Assembly (NCBI GenBank): GCA_006503475.1
Contig: RSEH01000131.1
Location: 62,001 to 126,000 of the forward strand
Length of the DNA stretch: 64,000 nt
DNA from: Stentor roeselii
Lineage: Eukaryota > Ciliophora > Heterotrichea > Heterotrichida > Stentoridae
Direction of reading: 5' to 3'
Below are positions 49,570 to 60,899 of this stretch, piece by piece. The notes below the pieces were generated by a model. The model did not search any database. It was not told the origin of the DNA and worked only from the letters and a program-made list of their open reading frames with translations. The translations under genes and the position numbers were made by a program. Position 1 is the stretch's first letter. Every line of letters starts with the position of its first letter.

Positions 49570-52515
49570 ATGATTTTATTATTATTTCCTATATTTTTTA
49601 AGGAAATTAATGCCCAACAACGATTGAATCGTTTGGATAAAAACCTCAGGACTCATGGAAAGATTGAAAAATGCTGCCAGTTTGCGAATTGCTCGAATAT
49701 TGGAAATGGAATTTGTGATTTTGAATTGTTCAACCAGGACTGTCTTTGGGATCTGGAAGACTGTAAAAAATGTCCTGATTTCTGCAATTTTGAGGTTTTG
49801 GAGAATGGCGTTTGTGATGAAAAATGCTTTTCTGATGGCTGCTTTTTTGATGTGAAAGATTGTCGAAATCGGAAAATGATTCAGATGGATTCTCTTGATG
49901 ATGATGTGGTATTTTTCATGGTTAATGGGAAAAATATCAGTGTTTCTAAGTTCATGGAAAGTAATTTTGAGATTTTGAAGTTTGATAATATTGAGTACTT
50001 GAAAGGGTTTATTAAATATACAGAAGACCGCCAGTTTAAATCTTGTGATATTGAAATATCTGGGTACCTTCTCATTCGAGATTTAACAGTGGAAGCTTCT
50101 GTGTTAAAAGACTTTAAAATTTCAATTAATACTTCAGGAACTATCGAACTTCAAAACTTTAAAATCATTGGAGAGTATTCGTTAAAAACTTCTTTAAAAA
50201 ACCAAAGCGCAAAGATTCATTATTTAAACAATAAAAAAAAAGGTGCTTCTAATATCCTGAATTTAAAAGTTTCATCAAATTCAAGCAATTCCAAGCTCTT
50301 GCAATTTAATGAGTCTTCATCAACATCAAATTTATTCCAAGTGAACAGCGGGAGTTTAAACATCTCGAATTTCAACTCCTCCATTCAAAGCGAATTCCAA
50401 GTCTTATCAAAATCAAGTGAAATTTCAATAAACTCATCTTTTCTCGAATCTCCTTTCTTTTCCCTTGATTCATCATCGTTATTCATCAACTCCTCATTTT
50501 TAAACTCATCAAAAAGAGTTTTTTCCTTAGAAAAGTCTTCAGCGTCAGTCCTGGATTCAATTTTCAGCAGCTGTTCAGACCTGCAGAGTCCTCAGAGCAA
50601 GTCCTCGAAACTCGAGTTGATCGGAACTTTGAATCTCGAATGTTCCAACGAGAACTTACAGCACATTGACCATTTAGTTGTTTCCGCTGATTGGCCTTCG
50701 AATTCTTCCTTTAGTTTCATTAAAAACTGCTCTGACGGTCAAATGGATGCATTTGGTTGTACTTCATGTCCAGATAACTACTACCGATTTAAACACATGT
50801 CTCATAAAATGTGCTTCAAATGCACAGATTCAATGAAATGTGAAAAAGGAATGATCTGGCCCAAGGACACTTTTTTTAGAATAGAGGAAAAAGACTACAC
50901 TCAAGTCTTCAGGCCTTGTCCCAACTCGAATGCTTGCAAGTTTAACAAAAGCATTAATTCGACTGAATGTCGAGAAGGCTACTGTGGAAGACTTTGCGCG
51001 AACTGCAAGAAAGGCTATGATAATTCCGGAAGATTTGAATGCAGCGATTGTCCAGATTCAATTTCAAATATTTTCGTGATCCTGGTGGCAGTTTTCTTGG
51101 TCTCTTCTTTTATCATCTACCTAATTAAGTCAACAGTACTTGCCGCCTTCATGCCTTCAGAGTTCTACGCGATAGCTTTGAGAATAGGAATAAATTACTT
51201 TCAAGTGATTTACCTTTGCCTGCAATTTAAGATAAAATGGCCTGGAAACAGTAAAAAGGACCAAACTCAACAAAACTCAGACGTGGCAGGGGAGTCAACG
51301 CTTTACTTTTCAATAAAATGTCTGCTGGACGATTCTTTAGAAGCGTCAGGTTATGATTATTTCTACATCAAAATCGCATTCATGGCCTTGCTTCCAATAA
51401 TCATCTTTTCCTTCTCTTTAGCCTACCTGGCAGTGTTGAAGCTTTACAAGAATCTTCGGGATCATAAAGTGAGTCTTTCTATTTACAAGCCGATAACGTA
51501 TACAGTGCCTTTTCTGTTGATTTACCCTTACGTCATCACTTATTCCTTGTTGCCCCTCGCCTGCAACAACCTGGTGCAGGACAAGCCGGAGTACTTCGAT
51601 GAAGAGGTGGACTTGACGAGTTATCGTTATTTAATCGGATACCCTGACATCCTCTGCACTTGGGACGGGCACTACAGGAAAATAGTCTGGGTAACTGGCT
51701 TTTCCATCATCATTTGGGGCTTAGGGGTACCTATTTTTATCTTTTACAAGTTGTACCAAAAGAGGAAAAACTTGTTTAAATATCAAGTCAAATACACCTT
51801 CGGGTTCCTGATCAACGGGTATAAACATGATAGGTTCTACTGGGAGTTCATCATTTTCTTTAAAAAACTTGTCATTGTTTTTTTAACTGTTTTCATGCAG
51901 TCAGGATTTAGCATTACCCTGCAGTCGGTTCTGCTTATTACCTTTCTTATTGCTGGGTTTATTTTACAGCTTCATTTCAAACCGTATATCACTGAACAAC
52001 TGAATAATTTAGAAATCTTTGGATCGGTGGCTGCGATTGTCACTGTCCTCTCAGCTATTATTTATTCAGAGACTTTCGAGAAAAGTCGGGTTTTGATTGT
52101 TTTTTTGATTCTGGTCATCGCTCTTGTTAATATTTTTTATATTTTGTACTGGGCTAGCTTCTTGTCTAAAGAGTTTTATTCTTACTTGCTGTTGAATATC
52201 GAGTATCTCAAGAAAAGGTTCTTGAAAACTGATGGATTTGGAGATATTTCAAAAGAATGGGATAAATTGAACTTTGTTTATTATAAAGAATTTCAGAAAC
52301 TTTATACACAGATAGAATTTGATCTCAATCCTCCTCCTAGTTATTTAGGTGAAAGTCCTAGCTATTTATTACTTTTGAAGAAAATTGTTGAGTCTGATTA
52401 TCAGGCTTATACTGAAAATCGCTTGCCGAAATATGAACCTTATTATAGAAAGTTGAGTGTTAAAATGCCGAGCATTAGTGAAATTAGAAGGAATTTAATT
52501 AGTTTGAAGATTTAG
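49570..52515 (+). CDS. LNR-containing, cysteine-rich polytopic membrane protein
   Basis: A 981-residue protein with a signal peptide (MILLLFPIFFKEINA). Residues about 35-100 hold two LNR (Notch/Lin-12) units (CSNIGNGICDFELFNQDC, DGCFFDVKDC). A Ser/Asn-rich, beta-helix-like ectodomain follows, then a cysteine-rich module at about 385-495 (CTSCPDNYYRF, CKKGYDNSGRFECSDC). From about 500 to 880 there are some eight transmembrane helices, and the last 100 residues are cytosolic. Large surface proteins of this layout are expanded in ciliates, with no known ligand. The start follows CTTTATA. Confidence 0.8.
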   Translation: MILLLFPIFFKEINAQQRLNRLDKNLRTHGKIEKCCQFANCSNIGNGICDFELFNQDCLWDLEDCKKCPDFCNFEVLENGVCDEKCFSDGCFFDVKDCRNRKMIQMDSLDDDVVFFMVNGKNISVSKFMESNFEILKFDNIEYLKGFIKYTEDRQFKSCDIEISGYLLIRDLTVEASVLKDFKISINTSGTIELQNFKIIGEYSLKTSLKNQSAKIHYLNNKKKGASNILNLKVSSNSSNSKLLQFNESSSTSNLFQVNSGSLNISNFNSSIQSEFQVLSKSSEISINSSFLESPFFSLDSSSLFINSSFLNSSKRVFSLEKSSASVLDSIFSSCSDLQSPQSKSSKLELIGTLNLECSNENLQHIDHLVVSADWPSNSSFSFIKNCSDGQMDAFGCTSCPDNYYRFKHMSHKMCFKCTDSMKCEKGMIWPKDTFFRIEEKDYTQVFRPCPNSNACKFNKSINSTECREGYCGRLCANCKKGYDNSGRFECSDCPDSISNIFVILVAVFLVSSFIIYLIKSTVLAAFMPSEFYAIALRIGINYFQVIYLCLQFKIKWPGNSKKDQTQQNSDVAGESTLYFSIKCLLDDSLEASGYDYFYIKIAFMALLPIIIFSFSLAYLAVLKLYKNLRDHKVSLSIYKPITYTVPFLLIYPYVITYSLLPLACNNLVQDKPEYFDEEVDLTSYRYLIGYPDILCTWDGHYRKIVWVTGFSIIIWGLGVPIFIFYKLYQKRKNLFKYQVKYTFGFLINGYKHDRFYWEFIIFFKKLVIVFLTVFMQSGFSITLQSVLLITFLIAGFILQLHFKPYITEQLNNLEIFGSVAAIVTVLSAIIYSETFEKSRVLIVFLILVIALVNIFYILYWASFLSKEFYSYLLLNIEYLKKRFLKTDGFGDISKEWDKLNFVYYKEFQKLYTQIEFDLNPPPSYLGESPSYLLLLKKIVESDYQAYTENRLPKYEPYYRKLSVKMPSISEIRRNLISLKI

Positions 52516-52777
52516 GTTATTAATGGAAATAAGAATTTTTAAGGTCGTGTTAAGAAAGATTGATTCCCTCTAACACAGAAATATTCCAAATAATTTCTAA
52601 ACAGGTTTAACTTCTGAAAACATAATTAATAATTTCACTAATATTCTCAAATCCTGTCAACACCCTGCTAATCCCACCCTACTCCAACAATCTCATTCAT
52701 CAAAACTAAAAAAACCTAATTCCTTTCAATATTCATGGAGTTTCAAAGTTCTAAAATTCAAAAAAATCGTTAGATAA

Positions 52778-54346
52778 ATGGATCCAAAACCTCACCATAC
52801 ACGTTATTTATCCGAGCCCGAGAAGTGTCCTTCATCTTCTCTGACATCAAACAGCTTAACAACCCGGAAGAAGCTAATCGAGTCGAACCTTCAAAAAGAC
52901 CATCATCTTCCAACCCAATCAAAGAGTCGATTCAGCCTGCGAAGTTCAGAAGGTCTTTCAAGCCGAGCATGCCAGTTGTCAGGACTGACTCCAACAAGCC
53001 GAGGTTTAAACTTGCGAGAAATCCGTCCAGTTCGCGAGTTTTCTTCACGTTTGACTTCGAAGTCGCCGTCATCCCTGCGAAGAAATTCAAGTGTTGAAGC
53101 GAAATTTGAAAGAAAAAGCAAGAAACCAGCAGCGACTGACCGAGTGAGTTACTTGTCAGAGCAGTTCAGCGTGAAAAAAGTGATGGTAAACAACAATTAG
53201 CAACTTGGAAAACTCACTCAAAATGGCGACTTTTTGCTTTGCAGAGCTTTCGTCGCACTGTTGGCAGATGTCGACTATCACATAAAGGAAAGCCAGAACT
53301 ACCCAGTCGAGGTCTTTTTCGATTATCTTAACTCTCCAGGAATCGTTGTGCAGACCATCAAGAAAATCCCAGATTTTCTTAATCATGATAAAATCCCTCC
53401 AGGTATTGTTTAAGTAGCGAGTTTCGTGAAAAGTCTCGAATTTTTCAACCAAATTCCAGAAATTTCAAACAACCCGGCTTTGGACTTACTGGCTGAGCTG
53501 CTTCAAAGCGTTTTTATGTTTAAGGACTTGAGTTATAAGCCTTTGTCGACTCAGGATTCGAGTAGGAACTCGACGCGTCAAAATCAAACTCCTTTGAATT
53601 CGATGGACTTTTCTAAAATCTCTGTAGTTTCAAGTGAATTTGTAAGACCGGCTAGTAAAAGTCCTGTGAAATCTGGGGTTTTTGACAAGAGCAGCTTTTC
53701 TTTGAGGCTAGCTGGTCAAGAGGAGTTCGTGCCTGGGGAAAATCCGATGCAAACTAAGAATTTACTGCTTGATAAGTTTTTCTCGAAAATGGGACTTTCA
53801 CAGGATCAAGTCACTCAGAGGAAAACTAGTCCTTCTAAAGAGTTTAGGGGAAGGTCTCAGGACTTTTCTAGTGATTTTGTTGAGATAGGGTATATTAAAC
53901 CTGTCAAGGAAAATAGGTCAAATTCTTTAACACCTAAGGCTTTTGAGGCTAAGGATGGAAATAAAGGACTTTCTGGTCGAAGGGAGAAGGGGAAAAATAT
54001 TGGTGGGGTTGTTTTGAAAAAGGTTGATGAGCAGTTTGTCAGAATTCTAAGTGAAAAGATGAAAAAGGAAACTCTTGATATAAAAAAAATAAAGAAAGCC
54101 AACTTCGACGAGTATCTAAAGAAAAAGAATGCATATATTTCAGCAAACAAGGCCAAGTGGGTTGCAGATACTTTGAAATATTTGCAGTTGAATGAAATTT
54201 TGACTGCCTTCAGTGAAAATGACTGCTATAAGGAAGAGAAACAGGAAAATCTTGTGAAGTACTTGAATGATGAAAACCATTTAACTTCTTTAATAAAGAA
54301 ATCTGAATTGGTGGAGCTGAAGAGTCGAAAGGTCAACAAGTGTTAA
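52778..54346 (+). CDS. Unrecognised protein with helical core, three exons
   Basis: A 512-residue protein after removing introns at 53186-53200 and 53403-53417. Residues 1-135 are basic and disordered, with many Ser, Arg and Pro. Residues about 137-255 are a compact helical region (FLLCRAFVALLADVDYHIKE, DYLNSPGIVVQTIKKIPDF). Residues 255-410 are again disordered, and the last 100 form helices (ANKAKWVADTLKYLQLNEIL). No family is recognised. Both splices keep one frame and give a continuous hydrophobic pattern, so the model is reliable although the function is unknown. The start follows GTTAGATAA. Confidence 0.8.
53186..53200 (+). other. Intron 1 of the unrecognised three-exon gene, 15 nt
   Basis: GTAAACAACAATTAG with an in-frame TAG. 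Confidence 0.9.
53403..53417 (+). other. Intron 2 of the unrecognised three-exon gene, 15 nt
   Basis: GTATTGTTTAAGTAG with an in-frame TAA. Confidence 0.9.
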
Positions 54347-54495
54347 GTGTAAATGATTAGAAATTACTTAAGAGTTAATCCTAACTTCCTTAAATCAATA
54401 ATTCATTCAATTACCATCTTACTCAGAAACTAAATAATTTTCTAACAAGAATTAAAAACTTCTCCAATTCAATCTAAATTCAATAAATAATAATC

Positions 54496-55224
54496 ATGCT
54501 GGTTCTCATTCTTATTTCTCTCTCACTAGCCTGCCAAGAAATCAACTACACAACAGGAGCAATTTGGGAAAGCTCATGCTCAGGAGGTCTCCAATCACCG
54601 ATATCAATCGAGTCATTCAATAAATCAAAGCACTACCTAATAACAAGCTACTCTTCCCAAACCAACGTCTCAGCAGAAGACTGCCCAGCCTCCTACAAGA
54701 TCCTGGCAAACAAAGGAAAGCTTTACAGCAAAGACTTCGAAGGCCGAACTTTGGTCTCCTCTCTTTCCGAGATTCATTTCCATTCACCAAGCGAGCACCA
54801 GATATCAAACAAGTCATTCGATTTAGAAATCCAGTTAATCCACTCAATTCTTTCAGAATCTTCCTACAAAAAACTAGGAATGTCTCTTTTCTTCAACTCC
54901 TCCTTACAAGACGCAGGTTTTTTCAGTCAGTTTATTTCAAACGCGAGTCTTTTAGAGTTGATTCCATCATTTTCCCTGTCCTCTCTGATTGACTCTAATT
55001 TTCTATTCTCTCTTTACTTTTTATACGAAGGGGCAATGACGACTCCTCCATGTGAAGGTCCAGTTTTGTGGTACTTGGTGAATCGGGAATTCGGAATTTC
55101 AATTGACGATCTGCAAGTGTTTAATTCGAAGTGGTCTGACAACTCTACATTCGCAGGGGGCAAGGGAAACAACCGAGAAGTCCAAGATTTGAACGGCCGG
55201 GCAGTTCAATATAGCTCATCTTAA
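54496..55224 (+). CDS. Secreted alpha-carbonic anhydrase-like protein with one zinc ligand replaced
   Basis: A 242-residue protein with a signal peptide (MLVLILISLSLACQ). It has family landmarks: GLQSPISI, EIHFHSPSEHQI with the first two zinc histidines (H94 and H96), and EGAMTTPPCEGPVLWYL with the active-site threonine. The third zinc ligand should be the first His of the ELHLVH motif; here that segment reads EIQLIH, giving Q113. Carbonic anhydrase-related proteins of animals lost activity through similar changes, so this one is probably inactive or weak. Potential N-glycosylation sites fit secretion. The gene is convergent with the next, with four bases between stops. Confidence 0.85.
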   Translation: MLVLILISLSLACQEINYTTGAIWESSCSGGLQSPISIESFNKSKHYLITSYSSQTNVSAEDCPASYKILANKGKLYSKDFEGRTLVSSLSEIHFHSPSEHQISNKSFDLEIQLIHSILSESSYKKLGMSLFFNSSLQDAGFFSQFISNASLLELIPSFSLSSLIDSNFLFSLYFLYEGAMTTPPCEGPVLWYLVNREFGISIDDLQVFNSKWSDNSTFAGGKGNNREVQDLNGRAVQYSSS

Positions 55225-55228
55225 CTTA

Positions 55229-55846
55229 CTACTTAAGAATATCATACGCGGACATGTCGTTCTGTCGGTCATACCTGATCCTGAACTTCATCTGATCGAA
55301 GAAGGCTTTGTACTCATTAGGGTCGATATTCGGACACCAGATATCAACAAGTTCAAAAAGACTATCGAAGATCATGTCTTTAGTCATCTTGTCATAACCT
55401 TTAGAGTCTTTTTTCCACTCATCTTCCATGATCCGCCTGTATTCGACCTGGTCGATGTTGAGTCGAAGGACGTTGCAGAGCTTTCCGTACATCCTTTCGT
55501 ATTCTTTCTTATTAATACAGCCGGAACTGTCGAGTTGATAAAGACTCATGAAGTCGTTGATGCTTTCAGCCACTGTCGCATCTGCCTTCAAAGCATTGCG
55601 ACGAGCGATGGACGTCTCGGTGTACATCGTCGTGTCACCGTCAAGGTGATAAGCTTTGATATCGTCTCGCGCTGGGTTAAAAATAAAAGCAAGTTCCGGG
55701 GCCTTCAGGCGAGAATCGCCTTCACCTTGCGATTCCGTCTTTTCCGGCTTCACGTCTTGAAAAGCGACTTGATTTCGACGCACGTTGGTCTTGTCAGACA
55801 AGGTGTTTTCTCTTCGGGCCTTTTCTTTGTCTCGGCAATTGTCCAT
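55229..55846 (-). CDS. EF-hand-like calcium-binding protein
   Basis: A 205-residue protein starting at the first ATG (MDNCRDKEKAR); the open frame reaches slightly further upstream without an ATG. Residues 1-95 are charged. Residues about 98-125 form an EF-hand-like unit (YQLDSSGCINKKEY) with most ligands. A second helical pair follows with WKKDSKGYDKMTKDMIFDSL, then LFELVDIWCPNIDPNEY, a motif I recall from several ciliary EF-hand proteins. A ciliary or cortical calcium-responsive protein is plausible, but the exact family is not known to me. Confidence 0.7.
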   Translation of the reverse strand: MDNCRDKEKARRENTLSDKTNVRRNQVAFQDVKPEKTESQGEGDSRLKAPELAFIFNPARDDIKAYHLDGDTTMYTETSIARRNALKADATVAESINDFMSLYQLDSSGCINKKEYERMYGKLCNVLRLNIDQVEYRRIMEDEWKKDSKGYDKMTKDMIFDSLFELVDIWCPNIDPNEYKAFFDQMKFRIRYDRQNDMSAYDILK

Positions 55847-55926
55847 TCGAATTATGAATATTAACAAGGCCTAAAAATAACTCTTTCCTAAGCCGATATT
55901 AGACAAACTATAAGAATAATTATCTG

Positions 55927-56574
<648 letters not shown>

Positions 56575-57155
56575 TTATATTTCTGGATACTCATTGGATT
56601 TTACCTGGGGTTATATTTGAAGGTAGAGGGTTTTTTTAGGGGTTTGGGATTGAGATTCGGATTGTCGCAAGGGGTCTATGGTTTAAGAGGGAGGTAAGGA
56701 TTGGGGGTTTTTGGGGGGTTAGTTGGGTTGAAATGGGTTTTAGAGGATTTTTGTTGGTTTTAGAAATTATTGATGGGTGGAGTGATTTTAAGAGTCTTTA
56801 AAATAATTAAGATGGGATGATCAATAAATTTTATTGGATCGATTTGAACTGTGAAAATTTCTGAATAACTTTTCATGAAAAAAAATATTAAAAACTTGCA
56901 CTGGAATTAATTATTACTGAGTTAAGATTACTTTAAGTCAAAAGTAAAAATTAGTTACTTTTTATAGAATGAACTCAAGTATTCAATTCTTAAATTTAAT
57001 CAGAAATAATCTTCAAATATTATATTTAATTCTGAATCCCTAAATACACTTCATACTTTTTAATAATTTACCTAAATCTTCAAAGTGATCAATCCTAAAC
57101 TGATACCTCAGGCTACCCAAATATTAATTAAGAATCGTTTATTAAGTATCTATAA
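56575..57155. other. Divergent intergenic region, nothing seen
   Basis: About 580 AT-rich bases upstream of Rab2 and the kinase gene. No further feature is visible. Confidence 0.6.
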
Positions 57156-58804
57156 ATGAGTCAAAGCCTTTACTCCTTATCTTCAACTCTGCAATCCAGC
57201 CTCTCAAAGATTTACCCAAACTACTCCATTTTGTCATCGACCTTTTCAGACCCTCTCACCTCTTTACAAGACGGTTTCAACAACGTCAATATTCATCCAG
57301 ACCTTCTCGAATACTGGTCGATTAATTTTTTGCTCAGCTGCGAAGAAAACGGGCCTTGTTTATCAAAGATGAGTTTCGAAACCTTTTCTATTAATTTCAA
57401 GTGGGCACTTCGGGGAGTCTATAAAGGAGGAAGACAAGAGTACTTCAGGAATTATGGTGAATGTTGTGATGGGATTTTGACTAATGACATCCTGGAACTT
57501 AGCAAAAAAAACCAAATTAGTGAAATATTGAAACTTTTAGAAATTTTCAGAGACTATGAAGAGTGTTTTACTTTGGTTGAATACTCTTATAAGTATATTG
57601 TTGATATCTCCTTGACCACTGTTCTAGGAGATATTTCAGAAAATTATCAAAAAGATACTCCTGATGATAACATCATTAAGATTATAGACACTCTAGTTGA
57701 TGCTCAGAAATGCAATGTGAATGTTTCACACTATGCTGAAAATTTATCTGATTTGGTTTTCGAGTATGTTGAAGTGGTGAATGGTAAACAGCTCGATAAC
57801 CCTAACGCTCATTTCATCGAAGAAAACCTTGAAAAGTCTCTAGAGCTGTTAAATAACCTTGAAAAGCTCTGCAAAGATATTAACATAAAGCATCAGATTT
57901 TAGAATACAACGTAAAAATAATTTCAGCTTTACGTTTCTTCACTTCCTTACCCGAAGGTTTTCAAAAAGCAAATAATTCAAAACTCTCCAAAGGCCAGGT
58001 TAAATATTTGATAACACGATCAGGAATCTCAACCAGTATATATGAAGGAACATATTATGACAAAAAAGTGTGCATTAAAGTTTACACTTCACTGAGTAAA
58101 TCTATGAATGATTTAGAAAAAGCTTACAAAGAAATTTCCATATACGAGACACTTAGTTCAAAGGCAGATGAAAATTTTAATTGTTTTTTGAGGTACTTCG
58201 GAAGTTTCATTGAAGAAGACTCAATTTATATGGTCATGGAATGGGTAGAGTGCAACTTGATGGATTACATTGATATGCTTCAAAGTCAAAACTACTTATT
58301 TCCTGAAAATTATTTTTTAGTGATAGCTAAAAAATTACTACTTTGATGGTAGATTTAGGGATTTTTCATAATGATATCAAACCGCATAACATGCTTATTG
58401 ATAAGTTTTGGAATATAAAAATCATTGACTTTGATATTTCCTTGACTAAAATCCAGGACGTCACCTTCCAATCGACAGGGATATTCAAGATACAGGGGAC
58501 TCAAGGATATCTAGCACCAGAGAAAGTTGATGCTATTAATAAAGGACAGAAAACTTTGAAATTTAATCAAGAAAAAGCTGATGTCTATAGTTTGGGACTT
58601 GTTTTTTACCAGATGATCACTTATAAATCTACACTTGAATGCTCTATTCAAGATATTTATAGAAATATTGATATGCTCGATTCGTATTCAGAAAATTTTA
58701 AAAGCTTTTTAAAAAAAATGCTTGATTGGAATCCTGCTACTCGGCCGAGATTTAGTGAAGCTTTGGGAATGCTTAGTTCAGGGGTGACCTCAACTTTTTC
58801 TTAA
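57156..58804 (+). CDS. Protein-kinase-like gene with a one-base frame break
   Basis: Two overlapping frames encode one kinase. The first (57156-58346) has about 285 residues of helical N-terminal region, then a kinase N-lobe: ISTSIYEGTYYDKKVCIKVY in place of the glycine loop and lysine strand, and a hinge MVMEWVECNLMDYI. The second (to 58804) carries FHNDIKPHNMLI, IIDFDIS, GTQGYLAPE and KADVYSLGLVFYQM. HND replaces HRD and DFD replaces DFG. The frames join only if one base is gained between about 58330 and 58346, beside runs of six A and three T. No GT-AG intron of 14-17 nt fits. It is either a sequence error, an early pseudogene or a frameshifting gene. Confidence 0.7.
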
Positions 58805-58833
58805 GAGGGGGTTTAGTTTAGAATATAAATTCT

Positions 58834-58968
58834 ATGAATCACTCTAGCTTTGTGAGTCGATTAACTCATCTAGTGGATATGATATATTCTGCACAGTGGT
58901 CGACACAGAAATACTTTTTTGGATGCAACGACCATAGTAGGTTGCCTGTCTGGAATCACAAAAATTAA
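58834..58968 (+). pseudogene. Isolated WD40 repeat fragment
   Basis: A 44-codon frame from ATG to TAA ends with MIYSAQWSTQKYFFGCNDHS and then RLPVWNHKN, which has the shape of a single WD40 blade (GCNDHSxxxVWN). One blade cannot fold as a propeller. It is probably a remnant of a larger gene, lying in the gene-poor end of the window. Confidence 0.45.
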
Positions 58969-59555
58969 TAATGCTTTCTCAGTCACTACTCATTTTAAAA
59001 TATATTATCTGTAACTCATAATTTAGGTCAAGATGACTAATGTTGGAGTTTTAGTAAGCTAATGTGATATTAGCATAAAATATTGATGGAATTAGATTGA
59101 GTTTAGAATAAAGAATATCAGAATTTAAAATTTAAGAATTATCCAAAGTTTGTTTAGAATTTTTAAATATTTAGAATCTATTGTGCTTTTAGTATTTTTT
59201 AAGTAAAGTTAAGGACTAAAGAGGTTGACAATACAGATGTATTTTTCAATCTGCAGTGATTTTGAGTGCTTGAATTAGTGCAAGATTGCTTTTATACCAT
59301 CACAATTACAACTTATTTCTAAAGTTCTTATTCTTTATAGCCCAAGTTTGTATTTTAATGTGGATTGCATATTTCTTATTTTAATTTTGTTCGATGAATA
59401 GAAGTCAGATTAATCAAGGCTCATAGATAAAGTTATAAATGTTGTAGTTTCATAAATTCAAACACAAATGTTTAGCTTTAGAAAATTTGAAATTTTTACA
59501 AAAACTTCACTAGAACCGAATCTATCAACAACCTTATTACTTATTCTGCAAATAT
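58969..59555. other. Gene-free stretch
   Basis: About 590 AT-rich bases between a WD40 fragment and the zinc-finger gene copy. No gene or structure is seen. Confidence 0.6.
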
Positions 59556-59921
59556 CTACTTGATAAATGAATAGGATTTAAAAGGTGGTCTAGATCTATT
59601 GCAAAATGGGCATTTATCCCCAAGGACTCTGCCAAAATCACGTGGACATATAAAGTAATTTGGAACAACAATCTCTCTGCTGGATCGCTTTACAAGAAGA
59701 ACAAGTCCCTGAGCAGTCCCAAAGTTTTCCTTCGCATATTCAAAGTCTTTGAAACATTTTAACTGAAAAAAGTTGCCCTTACTATCTTCAGAAAAAAAAT
59801 CAACAGGTTCTTGATAATTATAATTTTCTTCTATACGATGGAATTGATCAATGAATTCTGGCATACAGAAGAACTTGAAGTTATCATCTTGGTCCACTAC
59901 AATACCTGAAAGTCTACTGTT
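59556..59921 (-). pseudogene. Degenerate copy of the PB1-like/RanBP2-finger gene
   Basis: This minus-strand frame is a paralogue of the gene at 60281: both share a VDxQDNF start, a PB1-like domain, the segment GTAQGLV and a C-terminal finger ending in RSRPPFK or HKPRPLQ. Here the frame has no ATG at its start; aligned with the intact copy, the start Met-Ala is Asn-Ser. A TATAAA-ATTAATG lies just upstream but is one base out of frame. In the finger the second cysteine is Asp (CPRD against CTVC). It is probably a decaying duplicate, though one missing A in a run of four would explain the start. Confidence 0.6.
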
Positions 59922-60280
59922 TTATAGTTAAACATTAATTTATAGATAATATTCGGTTTAAATAAATGATATATGTCGTAATATTTTAGCTTCTGAGCTG
60001 TGCTTTAAATAAAAGTTGATCATAACTTGATTATTAATATCGAAGTTAACTTCAATAATTATTTGAATATCACACAAATGTTTAAATAAATCGATATTAC
60101 ACTTAAAATGCTTTCCATGCCTTGAAAATTTAAATGAAATTCATAGACTTTGAAAATAATCATTCTGTACAGCTTAAAAATTATTTAACAGCTGAAATCA
60201 GTTCAAACTATAGAAGATCTAACCTCTAAGAAATCTTTTATAAAAAAAAACAAAACTTTTAACTAATTTCTATAGTATTA
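59922..60280. other. Intergenic, nothing seen
   Basis: About 360 AT-rich bases between the two paralogues. Confidence 0.6.
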
Positions 60281-60661
60281 TTAGTGATTAAATACTCTTT
60301 TTCCTTGTAATGGTCTTGGCTTATGACAAATTACACAAAATTCATTTTTTCCTTCGTTTCGAGCTTCGCATACAGTGCAAACATATCTTTCTGGTATTTT
60401 AATTGAATCAATTGAGTATCTGATTGAAACAACAAGTCCTTGTGCTGTTCCACTTATTTCAAAAGCATTTTCAACATCTCTGTAACAAGTGAGAGGGACG
60501 ATAAGGCCTTGAGGATCTTCGTAAGTCAAACTACACTGTCCATTGTTCTTATAGTAATTTTCTATATCCTGTAGTTCTTTAAGAGAGTTTGGAAACTTGA
60601 AAAGATTAAAATTATCTTGGTCATCAACTATAATTAGGTTCAATCCTTCTAGTCTTGCCAT
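60281..60661 (-). CDS. PB1-like domain plus RanBP2-type zinc finger, small protein
   Basis: A 126-residue protein. Residues about 14-82 have the pattern of a PB1 domain, with SLTYEDPQGLIVPLTCYRDV like the OPCA-type acidic loop. Residues about 92-115 form a RanBP2-type finger, C-x2-C-x3-N-x6-C-x2-C (CTVCEARNEGKNEFCVICHK), which binds ubiquitin or single-stranded RNA in known families. PB1 with a zinc finger is an order used in adaptors such as NBR1/p62, though those are longer. The start follows CTATAA, so it looks like a live gene, next to its decayed twin. Confidence 0.7.
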   Translation of the reverse strand: MARLEGLNLIIVDDQDNFNLFKFPNSLKELQDIENYYKNNGQCSLTYEDPQGLIVPLTCYRDVENAFEISGTAQGLVVSIRYSIDSIKIPERYVCTVCEARNEGKNEFCVICHKPRPLQGKRVFNH

Positions 60662-60899
60662 TTATAGATAATCATTTTTAGTTTATATATATTTTGAATC
60701 CAATTATAACTATGTTTAACATTATATTTCATTTCATATATGAATTCAAAGGATCTCTACAAGCTTAAACTCTTAAAATAGTTGAAATTATGAAAAGTAA
60801 TAAAATTACATTTAGATGGATTTAAGATGAAGTTCGATGCTTACATTTCAGATAATCAATAAAAGGCTATTATGAATCTCTTGAGTGATTTATCATTAT
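60662..60899. other. Intergenic, nothing seen
   Basis: About 240 AT-rich bases upstream of the PB1-like gene. Confidence 0.5.

Noticed and set aside
58300-58370. A 14- to 17-nt intron as the cause of the kinase frame break
   Set aside because: No GT-AG segment of suitable length with the conserved A exists between the two frames.
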